Assembly: GCA_003254925.1 (NCBI GenBank) | Contig: QANZ01020508.1 | Span: 1-64,000 of the forward strand | DNA: 64,000 nucleotides | Origin: Chamaecrista fasciculata | Lineage: Eukaryota; Streptophyta; Magnoliopsida; Fabales; Fabaceae | Reading direction: 5' to 3' | Shown here: positions 43,641 through 54,420 of the stretch, piece after piece | Layout: each line of letters begins with the position of its first letter | How positions within the stretch are numbered: the stretch's first letter is position 1 | Translations under genes and position numbers: made by a program | The notes under the pieces: generated by a model | The model's input: the letters and a program-made list of their open reading frames with translations, nothing else | The model's database searches: none | What the model was told of the DNA's origin: nothing

Positions 43641-45089
43641 AGTTGATGTTTATTATTTCACTTGATCATCAGTTAATTTATTTGAACACACTTAATGTAT
43701 ATGCTCCTAATTAGGAGTGTCTATCCTAAAATTATGTATTGAGAAATATATTTATAAAGATTGAGGCAAGATTTAAACGTCTTCATATATCATGATTCCA
43801 TTCTAAAAGAGAAGCAAAAAAAATAGTAAGAAATATTAATAGACAATATGCCAAGATATATCACAATTGAATCAGAGAACAATCTCCAATAATTAATGCC
43901 ACATTTCATGGTCATATAGTAAGTATATATTTAACAATCTTATCAACCTTACGTAAGTCGACATTCAGCTCCAATTAATGGATGAATGAAATTGAAAAAA
44001 AAAAATCTTTCAAATGAGGCAACGTGTATATTTTCATATGATTAAAATATGAAATCAAATAATATTATATATGAGTATTGGGCGTAAAATGATAATATAT
44101 AGACGTGTATTGGGAGTTGATGAGTCATATATATGATGTGGCTTTAATATGAAAAGAAGCTTCGGCAAATTACTCAAATGGCTTAGCTATTGCTTAATTA
44201 GTAGGTGAATACGTAGCGAAAATTGAAATCAAAGAGCAAATTTCATTAATGCATGTAAGAAAAGAAACACACCAGTGATTACGTGTAAGCAATAGTTAGT
44301 TCAAATACCTACGTGACTTCCTTAAATTGCTTTGAACTATATAAACTAGGGCCCTCTTCAAAGTGTGTGTGTATGTGCAGTGTCTATATATATAATATAG
44401 CTATAATCCACCTAGAATGAGTTGTAATTCAGAGTAAAAGAAAAACCTATAAAAGAAATGTGATAAACTGATCCCTCTTCCTCCAAACTCATAATTGAAA
44501 TGAAAAAAGAATATAATAATTAAGGAGGTAGCTAGATGATAAATATGTTTAACAAATAAAACAGCAAGGCATGTGTACGTATATATAATATATGCATGTT
44601 GAGGACGGATGTAGCTGGATGAATGATCCTCTGGCACCAAAAAAGGAATATACTATTATATATACTGTGTACAAACAGCTAGTTAGGTAATTAATAAATA
44701 AAACTTCTGACTAATAATCTTAAGACGCTTGTTAATATAGCCAATTAACAAATAAATTAATGATTCTTTCACTCTTTAGGTTCAATCACGAATGTACGTT
44801 ACAATAATTTTTTTTTTATGCATTATTTGTACATGCATCTCCACCTACTCAAAGATCCCGACCTCAAGTTAAATTGGATAAGGATTGACTTGGACCACGC
44901 GCAATTCATCACATTAATTTTTTAAAATGAGTATTCTAAATTACTTTTTTATTCTTTTGTTGTCAGTAAAAAACTAAAAATTTAGCTAAAATTGTATATC
45001 AATTATCAAAGTCAACTCTTTTATTAATTAAATTAATCTTTATTTTATTTTTCATAGATGTTTACATTGATTAGAAGAGAGAACCTACT
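43641..45089. other. Intergenic AT-rich DNA, no gene seen
   Basis: No coding signal; short frames around 44400-44640 lack any family pattern. Confidence 0.5.
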
Positions 45090-45460
45090 TTTCGGTCCAT
45101 GATTTGTTACTGTGTCAATGATTTAGTCCTTGAATTATAAGAAAAATATGAATCAATCTCTCAATTTTACATCATCATCAATCTTTTGGTCCCTAAATTG
45201 TAAGAAAATAAGAATCAGTTCCTGAATTTTACACTATCATATCAACCTTTTGGTCCTTCACTTGGTTCCTATTTTCTTACAATCAGGGACCCAAAGATTG
45301 ATAGTGGTGTAAATTTTATGGACTAATTCGTATTTTCTTACAATTTAGTGGTAAAAAAGTTGACGATGGTGTAAAATTCAAGGATTGATTCGTATTTTAC
45401 TACTATTCAGGAACTAAATCGTTGAGTCGGTAACAAATGATGGATGGAAAAGTAAGTTTT
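45090..45460. mobile_element. Foldback MITE (about 370 bp)
   Basis: Ends are inverted repeats: cctacttttcggtccatgat at the left pairs with the reverse complement of atggatggaaaagtaagttt at the right. The arms contain serial ttttggtccct and taagaaaatacgaatc repeats. No target duplication identified. Confidence 0.6.
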
Positions 45461-45618
45461 CTCATTATTAGAATTTGTCATGATAAACTGAGACAACGAG
45501 ATGAAGCAAGTGAAGAAAGAATTATAATCCTAATATTATTTCCATTTTGCAACTGAACTCAATTGAATCAACAACATCAATATTGAAATTAATTAGAAAT
45601 GAGTCGCTAATGAATGAA

Positions 45619-46260
45619 TTAATTACCGGGCGTAATGGAGTATCCAATTCCATGCCTTGTGGTGGGAAAAACCACGAACAACATTCCGCACAAAACCCCA
45701 ATTCCCAAAGGCACAATGTCCAACACTTGCTTCGTCTCCAATGGCGGCGTCGGATACAAACAGCTCGTCACATTCTTATCCCTAAGCGCCACCGCACCGA
45801 ACACCATCACCGACAGAATCCCGTGTACCCAATCCATCAATCTCATCTTCTTCTTGCTCAGATCTGGTAAACCCGACCCGCTCGGATCCGGATAATCCAC
45901 CATCCACAGTCCCCACGGCGTCGCCACCCCATGGTACACCTTTCCGTCGTCGGCCTTCACGCTGTCCGTGAAACACGCCGCCATACACGACAGCCCTAGC
46001 ACGAAAAGCAGCCCAATCGTCAGCACGCGCGTCGTCGGATCGCACGCTCCGTTGTTCGTGAACACCGGCGTCAGGATCTGGAACGCTAGTAGGGTTCCCG
46101 TCGGGAGAAGATTCGCCAGATTCGCCGCGCTCGTCAAGGCCTGCGACAGCCCCTCTGTCCTCGCCGGCGGCGGTTTCTTGCCGGTGTCGGAAGCCGCCGG
46201 GGACGGAGGAGGCGGCGTGGAGGTTGTTGCACTTGCGGGCCGTTGTTTCACTTCTGACAT
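45619..46260 (-). CDS. DMP-family (DUF679) membrane protein
   Basis: Single-exon gene of 213 aa. The N-terminus (1-40) is Ser/Pro-rich and disordered. Then come GLSQALTSAANLANLLPTGT and four hydrophobic segments at about 48-67, 79-97, 143-159 and 180-198. Family motifs are visible: NLLPTGTLLAFQIL, a Cys in NNGACD, CFTDSVKADDGKVYHGVAT, RLMDWVHGILSVMVFGAVAL and VFPTTRHGIGY. DMPs are plant-specific four-pass proteins of endomembranes and plasma membrane, linked to senescence, membrane remodelling and, for one subgroup (DMP8/9), gamete fusion; this copy looks nearer the non-gametic group, but subgroup assignment is uncertain. A TATA-like tatatatatag sits about 130 bp upstream (46391-46401). Confidence 0.93.
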   Translation of the reverse strand: MSEVKQRPASATTSTPPPPSPAASDTGKKPPPARTEGLSQALTSAANLANLLPTGTLLAFQILTPVFTNNGACDPTTRVLTIGLLFVLGLSCMAACFTDSVKADDGKVYHGVATPWGLWMVDYPDPSGSGLPDLSKKKMRLMDWVHGILSVMVFGAVALRDKNVTSCLYPTPPLETKQVLDIVPLGIGVLCGMLFVVFPTTRHGIGYSITPGN

Positions 46261-47169
46261 GGTAAGTAATTTGATCGAAACAGGAATGTTAAGCTAAGTG
46301 ATCACCGATTTAAAGAATAATGGCTTGTAATTTGGAGTCTAATTAATTGTGGTGTATGAAGAAGGTAGAGGCAATATGTGTTTGTGTGTGTATATATATA
46401 GAGTGAGAAGAGAAGATGTTGCGTGAGGGAATTAAGTGAGGTTATTAATTTCCATGGAGGTTCCTTGTTTCAATGATATGGTGCTGAATTTGAATATTTT
46501 TAAAAAGTGGGAATATAGACTTGTTCTTCTTCTTCTTCTGGGTGTTTTGGTCGTTAGGTTAGGTTGGTGGTGTGATTTCATTACATTACGCTGTGCTGTG
46601 CTGTGGTGTCATGGTGTGGTCTGCGCAGAATCTTTTAAGTAGGGCAATATATGGTATTTACGACACGTTATAAATTTAATCCACTTTTCAATATTGTTGT
46701 AATTGTCACAACATGGCTTTCAGCAATTATATTTTAATACCAGAGTCTTTCTTTATTTGTTCAACTCATATTCAAAACCCCATAAGTTATTCTAATAGAT
46801 ATTATAATATTTGATATTTGATTTCACATACCAAACTAGAATGATAAACGGTCAGGAAAAAGCCAAATCCTTTTTTGGTTAAGAAAACTTGGCCACCGAC
46901 CCTCTTCTTAGGGGTTATTGTCATAGATTTGCCTAATTATAACATCAGCTTATAAAAGCCTTAAAGGCAAGCCAACAAAAAGGCAAATCATCAATCACTT
47001 CATACAATTTTTTTTGGTGGAACCTTCTTTTCTTTTTTATCGTAGAAGAACCTTCTTTCCTTTGATAGTATGCTCTCGGTTCTCACAAATAAAGACGTCA
47101 ATTAGTAATCAATTCTTTATGCACTGAAAAGATCCTTTTTTTTCCTCCTTTCATTGGTTGCACAATCCC
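46261..47169. other. DMP promoter and intergenic DNA
   Basis: Includes the minus-strand promoter of the DMP gene (TATA-like tract 46391-46401, TG/TA run 46380-46401). Further right is AT-rich intergenic DNA without a gene. Confidence 0.45.
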
Positions 47170-47173
47170 TCCA

Positions 47174-48235
47174 ATAGGGGTGAGCAAAATCGGGCCAACC
47201 CGATCAACCCGACCAAAAATATCAGGTTCGGTCGGTTTGATTTAGTGCAATCGGGTAGAGTCGGTCTAGAAAATCAGAAAAAAGTCTGTCTGATCAGGTC
47301 ATCGGTTCAACCCGAAAATACCCGCATGAACCCGACCCGAATAAAACTAAAAGTCACGAAAATTTGAATTTTAAAAAGAGTTGTCGTCCAAATTTTTGAT
47401 TGAAAAATGTGAAGTTGGTACTCTCATAGTCTATCACTCTATGCCTTTATGTCTTGTCTTATCTTTTCACAATTTACATTAGTACTTTTTTATTTATTTA
47501 AACAAGGCAAGAGAGTAGAGACAAAATCACACTCCATTCCAAATCACCATATATCACAATTCACACTCACTGACTCACGCTTCAGAAACTTTTTCAACAC
47601 TCATTCTCAATCTCTCACTTACAACTTCACAACACAAAATCACAAACCCTAACTAGCACTCAAGAATGCAGAGATGAAACGACACAGCGAGACTTCGACA
47701 GTGTAGCACGGAGACGCAACAACACGGCGAGATTTCTGTCATTTTCTACTTCTCCTCTTCATATTCTTCTATAATCTATTGATGTAATTGCAGTAAACTG
47801 AGCTCAATATTAATGGAATGATTCATTTTCAGTTCTTATTGATTCAACTTTGATGAATCATCTATAATCTATTGATATAATTGTAGTAAACTAAATTTGA
47901 TGTTTAATGGAATGATCCAGCAACCTTTATTTATATTTTATCTATGATTTTTTTTTATTACTTGTTTGTTTTAAGTTGTCTATCACTTTAATCTGATAAC
48001 ATTTTGCTCAATTAAAAAAAATCACATTATTAACTTTTTTATAATTTTTTAATAAGCTGCTTTTAAAAAAAACAGTTGAAAAATCCGAGTAACCCGCCCG
48101 AACCCGAATTAACCCGATTACTTCGGGTTGGATGGGTTGACAGTCGGTTTGGAGTGACAAATTTCCAACCCGTTGACTAATATCTCAACCCGCTCACCCG
48201 ACCGAAACCGCCCGAACCCGCCCGATGCTCACCCC
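47174..48235. mobile_element. Non-autonomous DNA transposon with aggggtgagca termini (about 1.06 kb)
   Basis: Left end aggggtgagca (47174-47184) and right end tgctcacccct (48225-48235) are perfect inverted repeats flanked by aat on both sides. Sub-terminal regions at both ends are packed with cccgaacccg/cgggttcggg motifs, the usual sub-terminal repeats of this kind of element. A 3-bp flank would suggest a PIF/Harbinger-like element, but aat is not the canonical TWA, and a hAT assignment with lost duplication is also possible. The interior (to 48050) is AT-rich with no transposase. Confidence 0.6.
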
Positions 48236-48952
48236 TAATTACCATGACAAAATATTTGTAATTTTTTTAACAAAAAAGGTGTGTCCCACTTGCTCTAATT
48301 TTATGAGTTTGTTTCTCTGATTATTATATTATATATGTTTTACATTATCTCTATGTCTATGGCTTTAGAGTTTATTATAATTATTAGGCCAAAGTTTCAA
48401 ACTAGTCCCTTTATGTATGGGATAGATTTTAAATTGGTTCCTTATTTTTTTATTTGTTTCAGATTAGTCCTACGTGTTTTCATGATGTTTCAAATTGATC
48501 ATAAAAGTATTGAATGTGGTCATATCATTTAAAATTCAAATGCGATGACTCTATAGCAACAAATTTCTTTTGACAAGTACTTTGGAACCATCAACAAACG
48601 AGGCCAAATCGAATATCAAAAGTAGGTAACTCGTTTTATGGTCAAACAAGTGAAATTTATCATATTTCTCTCATTTCAAGTTTGAATGCGACGAGTTTGA
48701 AACTATGTTCTAACTCTTAAAGAGTTCTTTCTCTATCAAGTTAAATGAGGTCAAATCACATCTCCAAAGAAGATTTGAGACTAATTTAAAACATCATGAA
48801 AATATATAGGACCAATCTAAAATATATAAAAGATAAAAGACCAATCTGATATTTGAGGAAAGGTGTGTCCCCCTAATTACCATGACAAAATATTTGTAAT
48901 TTTTTTTTAAAAAAAAGGTGTGTCCCACTTGCTCTAATTTTATGAGTTTGTA
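48236..48952. repeat. 80-bp direct repeats flanking a diverged MITE
   Basis: The segment from ccctaattaccatgac to aattttatgagtttgt occurs at about 48232-48313 and again at about 48871-48952. Between them lies a MITE-like stretch starting ggccaaagtttcaaactagtccc (about 48388), related to the complete element at 58163-58403. The duplicated 80 bp is the right flank of the preceding transposon, so an unequal exchange or template switch probably produced the arrangement. Confidence 0.6.
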
Positions 48953-49433
48953 TTTAGGAGGAAAAACATGGGAAGAGGAAAAAATAAAGAGAAGGGCTGA
49001 AAATAACTAAAATATAAACCTTCCCACATCACATGACTTATATATGTTATCAAAGCAGGAAAAGTTGACCTTACAGAACGAGTGAAGGCATCTTCTTTCT
49101 GATAATTTTCAAAACATATAATACTTTTCCATTTCTATGCCATCTTTTCCATTTCTGCCATATCAATCAACCCCACCATTGGTCGGTCACTTCATCATTT
49201 GTCTTTGCTGATGATTTTGAATATGGAAAACTCATGGAAATTTGATTGCTAATAACAAGATATTACCTCTATACTTTGAGCTAAAATAATGATACTGAAT
49301 TTCCATGATGAAATGTCCAAGTGATTATAACTCATTTATGTTGATTAACACAAAATTGGGTCAAGTGGTAAGTAAGTGACTGGCGATGTTTAAAAAAGTT
49401 TTAGATTCGTGACTTTATAAATACATATTTTTA
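48953..49433. other. Intergenic AT-rich DNA, no gene seen
   Basis: No coding signal or recognised element. Confidence 0.5.
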
Positions 49434-50040
49434 GGCAACGGACCTTTCGTGCCCCTAACGTTTGCTGTTAGTTTCAATTATGCTTCTAATATTTGTTTTG
49501 TGTCAGTTATGCTGCCAATGTAAAATGTTGGTGTCAATTATACGGTAACTTCAAATTTTTTTGGGCCAAAATCCTATTTTGATCCCTCAAGTTTGTTCAA
49601 AGTTGTTTTGGATCCTTAAGTCTGTGGCGAATTTTCCGGCGAGATACATGGCGGCCCCGAAAACTATGAAAACTTCCAATCCAAGGTTTTTTGACCTCCT
49701 GAGTTCAATGGCGGTCTCCATTTTGCGAAAAAATGACTAGCAAAATGAAGGTCGCCACTAAACTCAGGAGGTCAAAAAACCTTGGATTAGGAGTTTTCGT
49801 AGTCGTCAGAGCCGCCATGTATCTTGCCGGAAAGTTCGTCGGAGACTTGAGGGACCAAAACAGAACTTTGAGCAAACTTGGGGGACAAAAATAGGACTTT
49901 GGCCCAAAAAAATTGAGGTTGAGGTACAATTGACACCAACTTTTCACATTTGAGGCATAATTGACACAAAACAAACGTTAAGGGCATAACTGAAATTGAC
50001 CCCAACTTTAAAAACACGAAATGATCTTTTATTTTATCTT
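49434..50040. mobile_element. Composite foldback element (about 600 bp)
   Basis: Outer arms (ggcaacggacctttcgtgcc..., ...aaacgttaagggcataactg) are related to the MITE at 2806-3363. An inner inverted repeat starts gggccaaaatcctatttt (about 49563) and ends aaaataggactttggccc (about 49909), and near the centre are GC-richer arms containing cggcgagatacatggcgg and its counterpart ccgccatgtatcttgccgg. The whole can fold back over nearly its full length. Open frames on the minus strand here arise from the palindrome. Confidence 0.65.
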
Positions 50041-50493
50041 TAATTTGCCAAAATTTTATTATAGTCAACTATATGAGATTTATTGATTCCGAATTAATCA
50101 AAGATGAAATTTTGAAGAATGGAAGACCATAAGACAAAAAAAAAAAGGCATTTATGTTGAAGTAAAGGGAAAATCTATAAAAGTGGGATAGTTTTGGCCA
50201 CCCTCTGTGATGGTTGAGTCTGCCTTTTTCATATTGCACAAATCTCAATGTGAAAAAGACAAATCCAACGGTCACAAACTGAGTAGCCAAAGATATCCCA
50301 CTTTTTGTAGCCTTAAAGTAAATATGTGATTAGTAAAATTTAATAAAATAGTTAAAACTTATGTCAAGTTTTTGTGTCTTTCTTAAAAAATTTATTAATA
50401 AAAACAAGCTATGTTCCAAGTTTTTTGTTCGACCAATAACAATAAAGATAATATAAAAGATAATACCCAACCAATCAAAGAAAAAAAAACAAG
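50041..50493. other. Intergenic DNA, no gene seen
   Basis: Contains an inverted pair around aagtgggatag (50178) and tatcccactttt (50294), possibly a short foldback; nothing else. Confidence 0.4.
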
Positions 50494-50925
50494 GGCAAAC
50501 TATACTTTGACACTCTGTGGTTTGATCATATTTTACTTTAGTACCGTATGGTTTAAATAGTGACACTTTGGTACCTTGTGGTATTCTCCGTTAGCACGTT
50601 GGTACCCTTTTGGAGTTATTTTGTAATTTTAACCATAACAAATTTTACAAAAATTACATATTGACCCCAATATTTTTAGAAAATTATAAACAAGTCCTTA
50701 GATACATATTATCAGGGACAAAAATGAAAATCATAGAAATTTTTTGGGAAAAAACAATTTTTGAAAAATATAGGATAGAAGATAGAATTGCAAAAGAGTC
50801 TCAAACTTTTTTTTATAGTTTTCATTTTAGTCCCTAGATAATATGTATCTAGGGACCTGATTGTAAATTTCTGAAAACATTTGGGATCAATTGTAATTTT
50901 TACAAAATTTTTAACCCATCAAGTA
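50494..50925. mobile_element. Truncated Mutator-like MITE
   Basis: The left end gggcaaactatactttgacac (50494-50514), with repeated tttggtaccttgtggt, has the form of a MULE-type arm. Inner parts at 50640-50740 and 50795-50920 are inverted copies (cctagataatatgtatctaggg against ccttagatacatattatcaggg). The outer right arm is missing. Confidence 0.5.
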
Positions 50926-52689
50926 GTCTAATCTTCATATTCCAACCTAGAGAAATTTTAAAATAAAATATTTGTTATTAATATAAAAATTATTTCATTA
51001 ATAATTAATAAAAATAAAAAATAAATCATAAATATGAATATATTATTAAAATACTTCAATATATATGAAATATTTAATATTTATCTTGAAGAGTAATTTT
51101 TGTGCTTATATTTAAGGAACTATATATTTAACCAAAAGTGGCGAAAAAGAACAAGGTATTTACTATTTAGCTATATTCTCAATCAAGTTTATCATTAAAC
51201 TCTAACCTTTTCAGCAAAAAAAAAAAATTATAAAAAACATAAACAAGAATAAAAATTAAATTGTATTTTTTGGTCAAATTGCAGAATTGGTCTCATATCT
51301 TTAGAAAAAGATCAGTTAATCCTTTTACAAATATATGAGATCACTTCTACAGTCGACCTTAAGATATAAGACTAATTTTACAATTGACCAAAGACATAAA
51401 ACCAAATCTATAATAGAAGAATACATAAGACCAAATTGAAACCCGACTTAAAGATATGAAACCAAAAGTAAAAAAAAAATGAGAACAATTTGAAAACTGA
51501 ATAAAAGATATGAAATTAAATAGAAATTTTGACCTAAACTATTTATACTCCTTTTAATTACCCTTAGTTTTTTTTTTTTTGCCAGACTTGTAGTTACCCT
51601 TATAATAACATACCTTTTTCAATGATTTTTCTCTACAAAATATTTTTAGACAATATCTACCAAACTCGTCCAAATCTCCTATAACAAACACGTAATTTAG
51701 TTAGGAAGCATTTTAACTTTTAAGAGATGCCAAATCCTTGAAGAATCGCAATCTCCTTTTATGAGAGACATGAAAGGGTTAGCTAAAATTGTCTTCACAT
51801 GCCTCCTTCTATCACCGACCTTGTTGAATAAAGAAGGCATCATGTGGGACCCAAATAGGCTTTCTTTTATACATCAACAAAACCCAATGTGCATTATATG
51901 TCTCTCTATATATATGTATGTATATATCTATATGTGTGTAGGCCCAGTCCTAATAAACTTGGGCAGTGCACTAATGAATAATTTTCATGGTCCCAAGGCC
52001 CAAGGGGCAATATTGTCATTTTGCAACTTTTTTTTTTTTTTTTAAATTTCCCTTTTCAAATTAATTAATCTTCCAAGTTCCAAAACAGAGAGAGCATTCC
52101 CCAAGAGGAATGAAGAATGAATGATACTCCTCTGAGTTTCTGACAGCATATAGATTCATAGGCATCCAAAGCTTTATATATATACACATAATAATAAAAT
52201 GTCATCTAAATAAAACTTAATCAAAGAGGTCAAAAAGTGGGGATGAACAGAACAAAATTATAAAGAACAAAGAAAGAGGATGATTATAAAATTCTCACCT
52301 ATATATATCATTATGTACATATTATAAGATCATGCAATGTCTAGTAGATAGATGCATAACAGCTAAGACATACCCTGTGTCACTGACCTAATATATATAT
52401 ATCAACAAAATTTGCAGGCATGTCCTTGATAAATCCAATGATAAAACCACATAAAATTAAAATATAATAATAAAAAAAAGAAGATTCCCAAGAAAAGATT
52501 GTCTCCTATCAAACGATCCACAAGCCTTCCTTTTCAAAAATTCCAAATCACCAATGGACAAGATGCCCCACATCACACTAAGCCATGCACAGACCATGTC
52601 CTTCCTTCATGTCCTTGCATCATAGGAGAACATAATGGCTTCCAGTTCAATGTACCAGAGAGAGATTCTTATGTAAATCAAGCCTATCA
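50926..52689. other. Intergenic AT-rich DNA, no gene seen
   Basis: AT-rich with poly-T and TATG runs (51900-51940) and diverged foldback fragments (51280-51530). No gene. The 3' UTR of the DUF641 gene may reach into the right end. Confidence 0.45.
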
Positions 52690-52918
52690 GAGAAAACCTA
52701 CTTTTTAATCCTTAAATTTATCTCAAAACTACAATTTAGTCCTAGATAATAAAAATACACTTTTTAGTTCTTGACTTTTTTTACAAACATCAACTATTTA
52801 TCCCTCTCGGATAATGTTTGTCAAAAAATAAATTAGATTAAAAAGCATATTTCCAATATCTAGAGACTAAATCGTAACTTTAGGACAAATTCAAGGACTA
52901 TAAAATAAGTTTACTCTA
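52690..52918. mobile_element. Short foldback MITE downstream of the DUF641 gene
   Basis: The left end acctactttttaatccttaaatttatc pairs imperfectly with the right end aattcaaggactataaaataagttta. Arms share the ctacaatttagtcc/agactaaatcgta motif. It lies about 120 bp past the stop codon, so it may be part of the 3' UTR. Confidence 0.5.
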
Positions 52919-53040
52919 AACATCATAAAGGTAGGTCTCAAAATGAGACTTGTGTTTATCATTATGATTGACTTTGGTCAACATATATTCTTTGCACCCC
53001 AAATCAGCCTAAGAGTGGGCCAGTTTGTGATCAGCTAAAG

Positions 53041-54420
53041 CTACCTTTGGTTGGTGGAAGTGGAAGAGTACCTTTCTACCTTGGTTTGGGACTGAGAGAG
53101 GTAAACTTGGCACTGTATGAGAGTTTTACCAATCCTGAAGCCTGGAACTACAGAGAAAGCAACTTGTATCTGATCTGAATAATCATCATCATCATCATTA
53201 TTTGCGCATTCCATGTAAACGTCAGAGAATTTGCATCCCTTCCTCACTTGAAAAATTGAAGCTTGAGGCTCAAAAGAGAAGGCAATGCAATGCAGGAGCC
53301 ATACCCTCTTAGCCATCTCGGCGAACGATGTGAAGAAGCCGGTGTCTGGGAATTCTCCAGCATTCAGGAGGTTTCTCTGGCTCAGGTTGCCGAAAATTGA
53401 TGATTCCATCTTTGGATGAACAAGTTTAGTGTACTTGACCCTGCAAAATTTGGCAAAGGGTGATCTCGGGTTCTCAGAAAGGAAGTCCTTTGCTTTTGCG
53501 GATTTCAGCTCGTTGAATCTCCCAAAGAACAGCTTCTGTTGATTGTTCCTGTCTGGAGGAATCTCGCCCGGAATGGAGAAGTTAGGAAACTGGAAGGAAT
53601 CAAACATTTCCCTGCAAACAAAGGACTCAATGGCGAAACATTTATGATCCTCTTTCGAGAATACAACATTGGGCTGGATAGCATTCACAGCAGCATCAAT
53701 ATCCCACCCTGCAGATCTCATTTCCTCCACAATCAGCTTCACAAAACTTCGTATCGACCTAACTGTGTACCGGAGAACGGTGATGAAATGGCTAGGGCTC
53801 AACCCTGATATATGCAGATTATCAAGCACAGATAAAGGCCCACTTTGATTCAATCTCTTCTCAATCAACCTGTTCTGCTTAGTTGCTTCGTCTAACTTTT
53901 CCCTAAGAAATATAATCTCAGAGTCCTTGAGCCTTACCTGAGATTCTAACTTCTTGCCCATAATCTCGTATGTTTTCGTTAAACTTTGCAGCTCCTTCAA
54001 TTCAGCCATGGCAATCGCTGTCTCTGGTGCAGGATCTAACTGTTTCTTCAAGAAACACTGCTTTAGTTCGGACAAGTACTTTAACTCAGAAACTACTAAT
54101 TTATCGGCAGTTTGAATCCCATCCGGGTCATAAGGAGACTGAGAAAATTGAAGCTGGGCATATGAAGCTTTGACAGACGAAATGCTAGCAAATAGTTTTG
54201 CAAGCAAAGCTTCTATAGCCAATCTCTCTTGAAGCTCCTCATCTTCTTTGTTACAACACATAGTGTTTCCTTCCTCCTTGAGATTTGCATCAGCTTTGAT
54301 TTTCTTCGGTCCATCGATTTTTGCGATTCCAGTGAATGCTTTAAGATGAAGAACCTTGGCGAAAGTGCGAACCAGTTTACTCTTTCTTGGTGCTACTTCT
54401 GATGGCTTAACGGATTCCAT
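53041..54420 (-). CDS. DUF641 family protein (GIL1/IRKI-like)
   Basis: A 459-aa protein from one coding exon. It starts MESVKPSEVAPRKSKLVRTF, then the conserved ELQERLAIEALLAKLFASIS block (about 61-80), a coiled-coil stretch from about 130 to 195 (ELKELQSLTKTYEIMGKKLE, then REKLDEATKQNRLIEKRLN), and the C-terminal plant-specific domain with FAKFCRVKYTKLVHPKMESS and GFFTSFAEMAKRVWLLHCIA. The group includes Arabidopsis GIL1 (gravitropism in light) and UNE1/IRKI-like proteins; no biochemical activity is established. The ATG at 54420 is preferred over an in-frame TTG two codons upstream because a splice acceptor (tttttgcag) ends exactly before it. Confidence 0.92.
   Translation of the reverse strand: MESVKPSEVAPRKSKLVRTFAKVLHLKAFTGIAKIDGPKKIKADANLKEEGNTMCCNKEDEELQERLAIEALLAKLFASISSVKASYAQLQFSQSPYDPDGIQTADKLVVSELKYLSELKQCFLKKQLDPAPETAIAMAELKELQSLTKTYEIMGKKLESQVRLKDSEIIFLREKLDEATKQNRLIEKRLNQSGPLSVLDNLHISGLSPSHFITVLRYTVRSIRSFVKLIVEEMRSAGWDIDAAVNAIQPNVVFSKEDHKCFAIESFVCREMFDSFQFPNFSIPGEIPPDRNNQQKLFFGRFNELKSAKAKDFLSENPRSPFAKFCRVKYTKLVHPKMESSIFGNLSQRNLLNAGEFPDTGFFTSFAEMAKRVWLLHCIAFSFEPQASIFQVRKGCKFSDVYMECANNDDDDDYSDQIQVAFSVVPGFRIGKTLIQCQVYLSQSQTKVERYSSTSTNQR

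Noticed and set aside
45547..46297. Plus-strand frames opposite the DMP gene
   Set aside because: Antisense shadows of the GC-rich DMP coding exon, which has clear family motifs on the minus strand.
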